This document shows positions 27,562-35,845 of a stretch of 64,000 nucleotides of DNA, in pieces. The translations under genes and the position numbers were made by a program. Location: the NCBI RefSeq assembly GCF_963677195.1, contig NZ_OY781918.1, positions 3,894,923 to 3,958,922 on the forward strand. Reading direction: 5' to 3'. The notes under the pieces were generated by a model. It saw only the letters and a list, made by a program, of their open reading frames with translations, was not told where the DNA came from and did no database searches. The DNA is from an uncultured Marinifilum sp. Lineage in GTDB: Bacteria; Bacteroidota; Bacteroidia; Bacteroidales; Marinifilaceae. How positions within the stretch are numbered: position 1 is the first letter of the stretch; each line of letters starts with the position of its first letter.

Positions 27562-29751
27562 ATGGGAAAACAAGCTGCTTCTGAATACGAAAGTGCATAT
27601 AATGACTTAATAGACTATTTTAAGAAACATGATCCATTATACCTTTGTGCTTTTTGTTTATACTATTTTTCAATGCATGAAGAAGGAATAGACGAAGAAG
27701 CAATAAATGGTTGTATAGAATTCCCTCCTTTCTTTGTTGAAGTATTGCAATGCATATCATTAAAATTTAAAAGAAATCTTTCTGCTAATCTATTAAATGA
27801 AAAGGTTGAAAATTTCAAATCAACTATCATCAATCTTAATCGTAACCAAAGTTTTTCACATTTGAAACTAATTGAAAATGCAAAATCAGAAGAAGATTTA
27901 GGAGCAATTCAATTAAGTACAGAAATGATGGGACATACACTAGCCGTTCGCAACTGGGCATATGTTGATCAAATGGAAACTATTGCCCATGAACTAGCTG
28001 ACCTTGTCGAACAAAACTTCATTAATCATTTCAAATTTAATCCACATGATTTTTTAGATATTTTATTTGAACTAGCTATTCTTACCGAAGAAAAACTAAA
28101 TATACATCGTAGAAAAACAATTTCATTTTTAAAACAAAATAAAATCAATAAGGTTTTCGATAAATATGAGGAAAGTTTCCCCCATATTGAAAAAACGAAT
28201 AAAAGTAAGAGAGAAGAAATATGGGAAATGACAAATAAGAGTTTGGATAATCTTAAAGCCTCCATGTTAGCTCATTCTGATTTATTCTTAACCAATATTT
28301 TCACTCATAATCTAGAAGATATTTACAATCACTTCTCAAAAGAAATTTCAAAAAAGGAAATATCAATAATTCTTGAATCTTTAAGTCTATCTTTCGGAGA
28401 TTTATCTGATATAAACAAAGACCATATTTTCCTGAACAACCCTATTCATTATAAACCTTTAATAAAAATAAGTAACAAAGAATATTTTTCCGTAATCCCT
28501 CACATGTTCTCACATCTTGGAGTAGATCTATTCGAATCTCTTATTTCTCAAAATGCAAAACTCCAAAAGAAATATTCAATTAAAAAGGGGAAATTTCTTG
28601 AAGATAACGTAGAAATTCTTCTTAAAAAATCATTTCCTAAAGGGCAAATTTTTAAAGGGAGTTTATGGGATTGTCCTACAGAAAATAAGCAATTTGAAAA
28701 TGATCTAATTGTTCTTATTGAAGATTTTGCTCTAATTATAGAATGTAAATCAGGTACTATTTCACCTCCTGCCAGAAGAGGTGCGACAGGTCGATTATTT
28801 AAAACCATCAAAGAGTTGGTTATTGATCCATCAGAACAAGCAATACGTTTTGAAAAATTTCTTAAACAAAATCCTAAAAATCACATCTTTCAAACAAAAT
28901 GTGGCAAAAAGAATAAAATCAATAGTGCAAAAATAAAATATTACGTACCATTGGGTGTAACATTATCAAATCTTGGCTCAATAGGATGCAATTTGAAAAA
29001 ATTAATAAATGCCAAAATCTCAACTAACACAATTGATCAATTGGCTCCATCAATAAGTTATACTGATTTAGAAATAATTTTTGAAATCCTACCCTTACAA
29101 GCTGAAAAAATTCATTATTTATCCAGAAGAAGAGAATTTGAAGCACATTTATTCTTTCATGGAGATGAAATGGATTTATTTGGATTTTACCTAGATAATG
29201 GATTTAACATTGGAGAGACTGAATTTGACAAATCAAATTTCATTGATTTAACTTTGAAATCCAAAGACATTGATCCTTATTTCATTGGTAGGAGTAGAGG
29301 TGTAAATGTTAAAAAACCAACTCTACAAAAAACAAAACTTTGGCATGACACTCTCAATAAACTTGAACAAAATGCCCGACATTGGCTTATGTCTTCATAC
29401 ATTTTACTCAACCTACCATTAGAAGATCAAATAAAATACGAAAAAGGTTTGAAAAAACTTATAAACAATATCAAATCTGGAAAATGTCAACAGAAGCACA
29501 ATTATATGATTATGACATTTGGACCAACTAGAAGAAAATTTGCCATAACTGGATATCCTTATGAGGAAATTGATAGAGAAACACGAAATGCTATTATCAA
29601 TGATATTATTGCTTCAATGCAAGAAAATAATAATGTTAGAGGAGTATTAGTTCTAGGATATGATCTCAAATTTAAACATTACCCATATTCTGTTGTAGCT
29701 GGAAGTTATAAAACTGATTTATTTGACAAATTAGAGTTATCACATAATTAA
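27562..29751 (+). CDS. Large PD-(D/E)XK-type nuclease-like protein, N-terminus removed by IS
   Basis: From the first usable in-frame ATG the product has 729 residues. The frame is open further upstream through the AAT tract to 27367, without another start codon, so about 57 N-terminal residues are lost relative to the reconstructed gene. The first 300 residues are helical. A nuclease-like core follows: Glu347 (GKFLEDN), Asp381 (FENDLIVLI), Glu394-x-Lys396 (LIIECKSG), the E-D-ExK pattern of restriction-type and NERD-like nucleases. The C-terminal part is alpha/beta without recognised motifs. A DNA-defence function is plausible but unproven. No methylase is adjacent. Confidence 0.65.
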   Translation: MGKQAASEYESAYNDLIDYFKKHDPLYLCAFCLYYFSMHEEGIDEEAINGCIEFPPFFVEVLQCISLKFKRNLSANLLNEKVENFKSTIINLNRNQSFSHLKLIENAKSEEDLGAIQLSTEMMGHTLAVRNWAYVDQMETIAHELADLVEQNFINHFKFNPHDFLDILFELAILTEEKLNIHRRKTISFLKQNKINKVFDKYEESFPHIEKTNKSKREEIWEMTNKSLDNLKASMLAHSDLFLTNIFTHNLEDIYNHFSKEISKKEISIILESLSLSFGDLSDINKDHIFLNNPIHYKPLIKISNKEYFSVIPHMFSHLGVDLFESLISQNAKLQKKYSIKKGKFLEDNVEILLKKSFPKGQIFKGSLWDCPTENKQFENDLIVLIEDFALIIECKSGTISPPARRGATGRLFKTIKELVIDPSEQAIRFEKFLKQNPKNHIFQTKCGKKNKINSAKIKYYVPLGVTLSNLGSIGCNLKKLINAKISTNTIDQLAPSISYTDLEIIFEILPLQAEKIHYLSRRREFEAHLFFHGDEMDLFGFYLDNGFNIGETEFDKSNFIDLTLKSKDIDPYFIGRSRGVNVKKPTLQKTKLWHDTLNKLEQNARHWLMSSYILLNLPLEDQIKYEKGLKKLINNIKSGKCQQKHNYMIMTFGPTRRKFAITGYPYEEIDRETRNAIINDIIASMQENNNVRGVLVLGYDLKFKHYPYSVVAGSYKTDLFDKLELSHN

Positions 29752-30065
29752 GAATCACCCCCAAAAAAGTTCGAACACATCAAATCCAAAACCAATCACG
29801 AGCGTTTCGCTCGTGCTCTGCGCATGCAGGAAAAGTAAGAATATTTAATTTGCGCCAATAAAAACATTTACAAATTAATGCAAATGCAATACGGCACAAG
29901 CTTTATATTTTCTTCGAAAACAGATAGGAAGGAAACGTTCGTACCATTGGTGGTTTTAAGAATTTTTATTCACCCTTTAGTCTGTCGACAGTTTCCCTTA
30001 AAAAGGGAAACACTCACAAAAAAACACATGATCTTTAATTGAAATAAAGTACACCTTCAATTCCG
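29752..30065. other. Intergenic region with hairpins
   Basis: No credible gene. It holds a GC-rich hairpin CACGAGCG/CGCTCGTG with a TTT loop (29797-29815), a 10-bp palindrome CTGTCGACAG (29983-29992) and a 9-bp stem GTTTCCCTT/AAGGGAAAC with an AAA loop (29991-30011). None has a proper T tract. It looks like remnant or rearranged DNA bordering the accessory region. Confidence 0.5.
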
Positions 30066-30121
30066 CAAAAAGTGAGAGCATCAAATTTATTCTTTTTCGT
30101 AATTCCAAATTCGTAATTAAA
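30066..30121. repeat. Direct repeat, copy 1 (3' of GNAT gene)
   Basis: About 56 nt, starting AAAAGTGAGAGCATCAA and ending TTCCAAATTCGTAATTAAAT, abutting and overlapping the stop codon of the GNAT gene. It is nearly identical to 30735-30790, with a few substitutions and a short length difference. Confidence 0.75.
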
Positions 30122-30608
30122 TCTTTCTCCCGTAGTAAACATGAGAGCACCACTCCCCATCGATATTGGCAATATTGGGAAGACATGCCCAGCGCTCGAA
30201 ATCATATTTCTCGAGAAGTTTAATACTGGCAATATTGGGTTCCAGTAAAATGGCAAATAAGTGTTTGATATTGTGGTGAGGAGCTCGTTTTATGGCAAAC
30301 TCCATTAACTGGCTGCCAACACCTTTAGCCTGATTATTTTCGTGCAAGTAATAGCTTATTTCTGCAGCAGTTTGAAGCGCTCTTCTACCGTTTCGGTAGG
30401 GAGAGTAACACATCCAGCCAATGATTTCATTGTTCTCTTCTGCCACAAATATGAGATAGGTATCTAGATTATGAGAGGCAAACCATTTTTCACGTTCCTG
30501 CATGGAGATTTCTTCCAAATCGGCAGTGCAGTATCTTTTGCGTACCGCCTGATTGTAGATTTCGTTAATGGCTGGCAAATCATTTTGGGTGGCTGGTCGA
30601 ATGTTCAT
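30117..30608 (-). CDS. GNAT family N-acetyltransferase (phosphinothricin/amino-acid type)
   Basis: A 163-residue GCN5-type acetyltransferase. The acetyl-CoA pyrophosphate loop QAKGVGSQLM is clear and the strand AISYYLHENN-type motif A is preserved. Overall sequence (IRPATQNDLPAINEIYNQAV at the start) resembles the MnaT/phosphinothricin acetyltransferase group. It lies downstream of menB on the same strand, and both genes end in copies of the same direct repeat, suggesting it was inserted or duplicated there. Confidence 0.85.
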   Translation of the reverse strand: MNIRPATQNDLPAINEIYNQAVRKRYCTADLEEISMQEREKWFASHNLDTYLIFVAEENNEIIGWMCYSPYRNGRRALQTAAEISYYLHENNQAKGVGSQLMEFAIKRAPHHNIKHLFAILLEPNIASIKLLEKYDFERWACLPNIANIDGEWCSHVYYGRKI

Positions 30609-30734
30609 GTCGTAGAATTAAACCACAAAGGAAAACTTGCTAATTATCTAAAAATACTCCCCTTTCAAGAGTAGGAATCATAGCAAAACGGCCCAATTCC
30701 CCATTGAAGGAGGATGAATGAATTGATACCCTCA

Positions 30735-30790
30735 CCAAAAGTGAGAGCATCAATTTATATCTTTGTAATTCCAAATTCGGAATTGAATCT
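30735..30790. repeat. Direct repeat, copy 2 (3' of menB)
   Basis: Partner of 30066-30121. It also ends at the stop codon of the gene before it on the minus strand (menB). A small CTCAC/GTGAG hairpin with a CAAAA loop is at its edge. Confidence 0.75.
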
Positions 30791-31613
30791 ATCCTGGAAA
30801 TTTTGGAAATTTCTGGAATTCAGGATCACGTTTCTCCAGGAATGCATGCTTGCCTTCCTGTGCTTCTTCCATTAGATAATACATCATGGTAGCATCGCCT
30901 GCAAATTCCATTAATCCGCGTTGTCCGTCCAATTCTGCATTTAATCCGCGTTTAATCATACGAAGAGCCATTGGGCTGCGCATAAGCATGGTTTTACACC
31001 AATCTACAGTTTCATCTTCCAATTGCTCTAATGGCACTACTTTATTTACCATTCCCATTTCTTCGGCCTCGGCGGCTGTGTATTGCTTGCAAAGGAACCA
31101 AATTTCACGCGCTTTTTTCTGACCAACCTGACGAGCCAGATAAGAAGAACCAAATCCGGCATCGAAACTACCTACTTTAGGACCTGTTTGACCAAATTTA
31201 GCATTCTCGGAAGCAATGGTTAAATCGCAAACCACATGAAGAACATGTCCGCCACCAATAGCATAACCGTTAACCATAGCTATAACCGGCTTGGGCATAG
31301 AACGAATTGCCTTATGCAAATCTAAAACATTTAAGCGAGGCACACCTTTATCGTCAATGTAACCACCTACACCTTTTACATTTTGATCGCCACCCGAACA
31401 GAAAGCTTTCTCTCCAGCTCCTGTAAATATAATTACACCAATATCACTTCGCTCGCGGCAGATATCCATGGCATCCAACATATCGAAGTTGGTTTGCGGA
31501 CGAAATGCATTATACACCTCGGGACGATTGATTGTAATTTTTGCTATCCCTTCGAAAAAATCGAATTTAATATCTTCGTATTCTTTAATGGTAGTCCAGT
31601 TTCTTGTTGTCAT
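30789..31613 (-). CDS. menB: 1,4-Dihydroxy-2-naphthoyl-CoA synthase
   Basis: Crotonase-family enzyme that closes the naphthoquinone ring from o-succinylbenzoyl-CoA. It has 274 residues. The oxyanion-hole segments GAGEKAFCSGGDQ and NGYAIGGGHVLH and the active-site region TGPKVGSFDAGFGSSYLAR are typical of MenB. The start codon overlaps the menD stop by 4 nt, so the two are translationally coupled. Confidence 0.96.
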   Translation of the reverse strand: MTTRNWTTIKEYEDIKFDFFEGIAKITINRPEVYNAFRPQTNFDMLDAMDICRERSDIGVIIFTGAGEKAFCSGGDQNVKGVGGYIDDKGVPRLNVLDLHKAIRSMPKPVIAMVNGYAIGGGHVLHVVCDLTIASENAKFGQTGPKVGSFDAGFGSSYLARQVGQKKAREIWFLCKQYTAAEAEEMGMVNKVVPLEQLEDETVDWCKTMLMRSPMALRMIKRGLNAELDGQRGLMEFAGDATMMYYLMEEAQEGKHAFLEKRDPEFQKFPKFPG

Positions 31614-33307
31614 ACCTTAGCTTTTATAGTTTTGAAATAATTAATTAACACTTGATCGTTTATCGTTCGTGGCGTTTTTATTTCCAGAACGGCAGCTTTT
31701 TCGTTTGCTGCATAAAAAACAGGAAGTATTTCTTCAACTTCCGTTTGATTTTCGGCATAAAAATAATTTAAGCCATAAGTATCGGCTAATTTATCGGCTT
31801 TGTATTCCTGAACAGCCTCAAAATATTCTTCCAACTCTTCTACTCCCGAAGGCCCAGAAATAAAACGGAAAATTCCTCCTCCTCCATTATTGATTAAAAT
31901 AATTTTAAAGTTTGGTTTAAGATATTTGTTCCACAATGCATTGGAATCGTAGAAAAAACTAATATCTCCGGTTATTAATGTTGTAATTTTTTCGTTTACC
32001 AAAGCCGCACCAGCTGCTGTTGAAGTACAGCCATCGATTCCACTAGTTCCTCTATTGGAGTTATAGCTAAGCTTATGCGATGTTTTAAAAAGCTGTGCAT
32101 AACGTACAACCGATGAATTGGCCAATTGTAAATTTCCACCTTCTGGTATTCTTTGTAAAATCTGCTCAAAAGCTTTTAAGTCGCTCCACTCCACCGATTC
32201 TAAATATTGGCTGTGAATTTTAGAGACCTCGGCATCTCTCATTTTCCAATGTGCAGAAAATAAACTCTCTGATGGTTTTATGAATGCTAATAATTGCTTA
32301 AAAAAAGACTGTGGTGAAACATCAATATGTGATGTGAGATTTTTAAATGTATCAATAAAATGATCCTCTTTACCAATGTACCAGTGTTCTTTAGGCTTAG
32401 CATCCCGTAAAAAAGATTTTATCATTTTGGAAACCAATGGACCTCCAAAATTAATTAATAAATCGGGTTTAAAATCGGCTAATTCTTCTTCCTTTATCGA
32501 ACAAATTACCCGATCGATACAAGGCAAAAATTCTTTATTATGAAGATTAGATACCGATTCGGTAAGAACCACAACATTTTTATTTTCGGACAATTTTCCA
32601 AGCAGATCATTTAACTCTTCCTGCTGATAAAGCAAACCTGCCACAATAAGAATTTTCTGATTGCAATTCATAAGATCAGCAATAGCAGAAACTGTATCAG
32701 CAGCTAATTCATCAACAGAATTAATTTTGCCAATTACGCGCTCGTTTGTATCCGGATAATTTTTAATACCATACAATGGTTCCCTAAGCGGAAAGTTTAT
32801 ATGAACAGGGCCAAATCTATCATTTTGGCATTTGGTAAGAGCTTCGTTAGCCATACGATTCAAATACCAGCAATCATCCTCATTGTTGGCATCTAAAGGC
32901 AGCTGATAACTTGCCTTTACAAATTGCCCAAACACATTAACCTGTGGTAAGGCCTGCGAATCATCCTGCCCAATCCATTCTGCTGGTCTATCGGCCGAAA
33001 TTACAATCAAAGGTAATCTTTGATAGTACGCCTCAGCTACTGCTGGTCCGTAGTTAAGTAAAGCCGTTCCCGAAGTACAAACCAAACCAACCGGCTTGCG
33101 GGTTTGTTGGGCAATTCCTAATGCAAAATAAGCTGCCGATCGTTCATCAACAATCACCAAGCTTTTTATTCTTTCATCTTTTGCAAAAGAGATGCTAATT
33201 GGAGCATTTCTGGAACCCGGAGAAACAATAACATATTCCATTCCTTTTGACCAACAGATATCAATAAGCTCTTTCACGCCTTTAATATCTGAATATTTTC
33301 GCTCCAT
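31610..33307 (-). CDS. menD: 2-Succinyl-5-enolpyruvyl-6-hydroxy-3-cyclohexene-1-carboxylate synthase
   Basis: ThDP-dependent enzyme joining isochorismate and 2-oxoglutarate. It has 565 residues from the ATG at 33307. I preferred this to the ATG at 33349 because homologues begin at the MxRxYSDIKGV-like point. The N-terminal VSPGSRNAPISISF (with the following DERSAAYFALG) and the C-terminal ThDP motif starting at GDISFFYDSN are present. It lies between menF and menB. Confidence 0.95.
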   Translation of the reverse strand: MERKYSDIKGVKELIDICWSKGMEYVIVSPGSRNAPISISFAKDERIKSLVIVDERSAAYFALGIAQQTRKPVGLVCTSGTALLNYGPAVAEAYYQRLPLIVISADRPAEWIGQDDSQALPQVNVFGQFVKASYQLPLDANNEDDCWYLNRMANEALTKCQNDRFGPVHINFPLREPLYGIKNYPDTNERVIGKINSVDELAADTVSAIADLMNCNQKILIVAGLLYQQEELNDLLGKLSENKNVVVLTESVSNLHNKEFLPCIDRVICSIKEEELADFKPDLLINFGGPLVSKMIKSFLRDAKPKEHWYIGKEDHFIDTFKNLTSHIDVSPQSFFKQLLAFIKPSESLFSAHWKMRDAEVSKIHSQYLESVEWSDLKAFEQILQRIPEGGNLQLANSSVVRYAQLFKTSHKLSYNSNRGTSGIDGCTSTAAGAALVNEKITTLITGDISFFYDSNALWNKYLKPNFKIILINNGGGGIFRFISGPSGVEELEEYFEAVQEYKADKLADTYGLNYFYAENQTEVEEILPVFYAANEKAAVLEIKTPRTINDQVLINYFKTIKAKV

Positions 33308-33437
33308 ATTTTTATTTTTTTCTGTTATAGAAATCTTATCTAACATCATAACACTCAGCTCTCTCCATTTGGGAAAACAATTTAACTTATTACATTAGCC
33401 TTTAAGCTTAGTCTCTCCAAATTTAAAATAATTTCAC

Positions 33438-34541
33438 CTATTTAATCACATTTAAGAGAGTTTGCGCTTTAAAACAGGTTTCGTCCCATTCCTTTTCGGG
33501 ATTCGATTCGGCAGTAATACCTCCCCCTACATAAAGAGCCATTTTGTTTTCAAAAACCCTCATACACCTTAAGTTAACAAATAAAGAAAGGTTTTCTTCC
33601 GAATTTATTGGCCCCAAATATCCAGCATAATATTCTCTCTTATGACTTTCTATGCTTCGAATTAAGTTCATTGCCTTTTCCTTTGGTAATCCGCAAACTG
33701 CAGGTGTTGGATGTAAGCATTGGGCAAAATTAGTTTTTTGTTTAAAATTTAAATTATCATTAATCTGATAACTGCTTTTTAAATGAACCACATTTCCTGC
33801 TCTACTTGTAAAAGGTCCTGTTCGTTTATAATCCGAAATTTCAGATTTTTCTAATAAGTCGTCAATGTACTTACTAACATAAGCCTGCTCTTCTATCTCC
33901 TTAGTTTCCCAAACCACCTCATCTACTGCTCTTTTTCCTAATTTCTGAGTTGCTGCTAAAGCTACTGTTTCCAGTTTATTTCCATTTGCAGAAATTAATC
34001 TTTCTGGGCTAGCTCCTATCCACAATCCCACTTTCGGAATATTAAAAATAGAAACAAAAGCACTCGGATAAGCCTCATTTAATTTTAAGAAATATGAAAT
34101 AGCATTTTCCCTTCCTTCTTTATTCAGCAAATAAATTCTCGATAAAATTACCTTATCTAATTTTTTTTGTTTTAGCTCATTAAGCATACAGTTAATTTGT
34201 TCTGCATACTCTTCTCTCGAACTTTGGTGTAAATTAGATTCTTCAGCCACAAAATCTTCAATTGAATCAAAATTAGCTGTAAAAGGATGTTCAAAATTAA
34301 TATCGTTACGAATAAAATAAGCTTTTTGTGGGCCATTCTTATCGAAAGGAGCAATTGCAAAGCCCTCTAATCCCTCTAAATCCGACAACTCCTCATAAGT
34401 TTCAGGCATCTGTTTAGTTTGAACTCCTGCTATAATTTCTTTTGTTTCGGGTAATGAATAAGCGAAAAATGAAACATTTTTATTGATGTATTTACGAAGA
34501 ATATCTATTCGTTTATTGTTTATTAGTTGCAATGAATCCAT
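33438..34541 (-). CDS. menF: Isochorismate synthase
   Basis: Converts chorismate to isochorismate as entry to menaquinone synthesis. It has 367 residues. The conserved chorismate-enzyme features SPERLIS, LHPTPAVCG and SHKREYYAGYLGPI are clear. It begins 2 nt after the thioesterase stop and lies upstream of menD, giving the order menI-menF-menD-menB. Confidence 0.94.
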   Translation of the reverse strand: MDSLQLINNKRIDILRKYINKNVSFFAYSLPETKEIIAGVQTKQMPETYEELSDLEGLEGFAIAPFDKNGPQKAYFIRNDINFEHPFTANFDSIEDFVAEESNLHQSSREEYAEQINCMLNELKQKKLDKVILSRIYLLNKEGRENAISYFLKLNEAYPSAFVSIFNIPKVGLWIGASPERLISANGNKLETVALAATQKLGKRAVDEVVWETKEIEEQAYVSKYIDDLLEKSEISDYKRTGPFTSRAGNVVHLKSSYQINDNLNFKQKTNFAQCLHPTPAVCGLPKEKAMNLIRSIESHKREYYAGYLGPINSEENLSLFVNLRCMRVFENKMALYVGGGITAESNPEKEWDETCFKAQTLLNVIK

Positions 34542-34543
34542 TT

Positions 34544-34960
34544 CTATTTTTTAATGATCACATTGGTAAGTCGGCAAACTGAAATAAGTTTTTGCTGTTC
34601 GTTTACCACATTAATTTCAACAATATGTGTCATTTTTCCGCGATGAATAAATTTCGCTCTGGCAGTAACCTTTCCCTTACGAATACTTCTAATATGATTT
34701 ACATTTATTTCCATACCTTTTACATCGTAAGTCTTCAAATCGGTATGAATAACCGACAGAGCACTTCCTGTAGATTCGGCCAAAGCAATAGTTGCTCCAC
34801 CATGTAAAATTTTCATTGGTTGCCAATGATTCGACGTAACCTCCATTTCGGCAACTAAATAATCATCGCCAACTTCGGTATAAATAATTCCTAAATGCTC
34901 CATTAAGGTATCGGAACACATTTTATTTAAAATATCTAAAGTTTCGGTTTTATTAATCAT
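34544..34960 (-). CDS. menI: Hot-dog thioesterase, probable DHNA-CoA hydrolase
   Basis: A 138-residue single hot-dog domain close in sequence to E. coli YdiI/MenI: ILHGGATIALAESTGS with the catalytic Glu, then GMEINVNHIRSIRKGKV. It would hydrolyse DHNA-CoA to DHNA, the step between MenB and MenA. It is the first gene of the men operon, 2 nt from menF, which strengthens the assignment over a generic PaaI-type enzyme. The likely promoter box ends only 4 nt before the ATG. Confidence 0.85.
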   Translation of the reverse strand: MINKTETLDILNKMCSDTLMEHLGIIYTEVGDDYLVAEMEVTSNHWQPMKILHGGATIALAESTGSALSVIHTDLKTYDVKGMEINVNHIRSIRKGKVTARAKFIHRGKMTHIVEINVVNEQQKLISVCRLTNVIIKK

Positions 34961-34964
34961 AGCA

Positions 34965-34972
34965 CAAAAATA
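34965..34972 (-). promoter_or_regulatory. Candidate -7 box of the men operon
   Basis: Minus-strand TATTTTTG matches TAnnTTTG. It ends 4 nt before the menI ATG, so the mRNA would be leaderless or nearly so. No -33 box is clear. Confidence 0.45.
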
Positions 34973-35040
34973 GTGAAATCTTAGTTTTAAAAATATTTCC
35001 TTTAGCTATTAATTATCTTTAGTAATTATTACAAGAGCCA

Positions 35041-35066
35041 AAAAAAGCTCAATTTAAAATTGAGCT
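35041..35066 (-). terminator. Terminator of the cold-shock gene
   Basis: 10-bp arms AGCTCAATTT/AAATTGAGCT, with a run of A on the plus strand that gives a T tract on the minus strand. Confidence 0.8.
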
Positions 35067-35094
35067 TTGCTAAGGAAAAATATCGTAAGATAAA

Positions 35095-35286
35095 TTAATC
35101 AATTTTTACATTAACCGCATTTAATCCTTTTTTTCCTTCTACAACATCATAAGTTACATTATCACCTTGGTCGATTTTGTCGATCAAACCTGTTACATGA
35201 ACAAAAATGTCTTCTTGTGTTTCACTGTTTTTAATGAATCCAAATCCCTTAGATTCGTTAAAAAATTTTACTGTACCTGTAGGCAT
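35095..35286 (-). CDS. cspA: Cold-shock domain protein
   Basis: A 63-residue single cold-shock domain, an RNA/ssDNA chaperone. RNP1 KGFGFI (residues 13-18) and RNP2 DIFVH (26-30) are intact. It is monocistronic with its own terminator. The symbol is generic for the family. Confidence 0.93.
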   Translation of the reverse strand: MPTGTVKFFNESKGFGFIKNSETQEDIFVHVTGLIDKIDQGDNVTYDVVEGKKGLNAVNVKID

Positions 35287-35488
35287 TACTTAAAAAATTT
35301 AAAATTATTACGTAGTAAATGTACGTAATTAGATTTAAATACTAAACAAATATTTGATTATTTTCATTTTTATTGCAATACTAAATACAACACACATACA
35401 ACACTGTTAACCTAACATTTAGCAGGATTTAAATATACATAACTATTTAGTTTTAGTAAAAAATAGTAAACTTTTAAACTATTAATAC

Positions 35489-35519
35489 TTTGGTACTCCA
35501 AGATAAAAACATACATTTG
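35489..35519 (+). promoter_or_regulatory. Promoter of the asnA leader
   Basis: TTTG (35489-35492), a 19-nt spacer and TACATTTG (35512-35519) match both Bacteroidota consensus boxes with canonical spacing. Transcription should start near 35524, about 14 nt before the first leader ORF. Confidence 0.75.
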
Positions 35520-35537
35520 TTACAAGCAAAATAAATC

Positions 35538-35615
35538 ATGAGACAAATAAATATCAATAATAATTTTTTCAATAATCTGATGAATAATAATTCGTTGGAA
35601 CAGGAAAGCTTATAG
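35538..35615 (+). CDS. Asn-rich leader peptide 1 of asnA attenuator
   Basis: A 25-codon ORF, MRQININNNFFNNLMNNNSL then EQESL. Nine codons are AAT (Asn), mostly in runs of two or three. Its end (AGGAAAGCTT, 35602-35611) can pair with AAGCCTTCCT (35640-35649), the 5' arm of the following terminator, in 9 of 10 positions. This is the expected anti-terminator of a translation-coupled attenuator: a ribosome stalled on Asn codons would leave it free. Confidence 0.85.
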   Translation: MRQININNNFFNNLMNNNSLEQESL

Positions 35616-35637
35616 ATATTTAAAAAAATACTTTATT

Positions 35638-35674
35638 AAAAGCCTTCCTTAAAAAATTTTAGGAAGGCTTTTTA
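35638..35674 (+). terminator. Attenuator terminator 1
   Basis: Stem AGCCTTCCT/AGGAAGGCT (extended by A-T pairs) with an A/T-rich 11-nt loop and a T run. It lies between leader ORF 1 and leader ORF 2. Confidence 0.88.
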
Positions 35675-35686
35675 CATTTATACACT

Positions 35687-35746
35687 ATGAATCATTTTTA
35701 CTACAATATCAGCAATAATAACAATAATAATTCTCCTTCTGGGTGA
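35687..35746 (+). CDS. Asn-rich leader peptide 2 of asnA attenuator
   Basis: A 19-codon ORF, MNHFYYNISNNNNNNSPSG. Eight codons are Asn, with six in a row (35714-35731). Its last codons GGG TGA begin the segment GGGTGAGAAAG (35741-35751), which pairs with CTTTCTCTCCC (35777-35787) in 10 of 11 positions and would block the second terminator. The design repeats that of leader 1. Confidence 0.85.
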   Translation: MNHFYYNISNNNNNNSPSG

Positions 35747-35772
35747 GAAAGTATATTGCTATAATGCATTTT

Positions 35773-35811
35773 AAGCCTTTCTCTCCCATAGAGAAAGGCT
35801 TTTATTTTTTT
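35773..35811 (+). terminator. Attenuator terminator 2
   Basis: Perfect 11-bp stem AAGCCTTTCTC/GAGAAAGGCTT, 7-nt loop, then TTATTTTTTT. It ends 35 nt before the asnA start codon and must be read through for asnA expression. Confidence 0.9.
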
Positions 35812-35845
35812 ATAACATTTTATCTAATAATCAAAATTAAAAAGC

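Noticed and set aside
29797..29815. GC-rich hairpin as terminator of the nuclease gene
   Set aside because: No T tract follows; kept only as part of the intergenic description.
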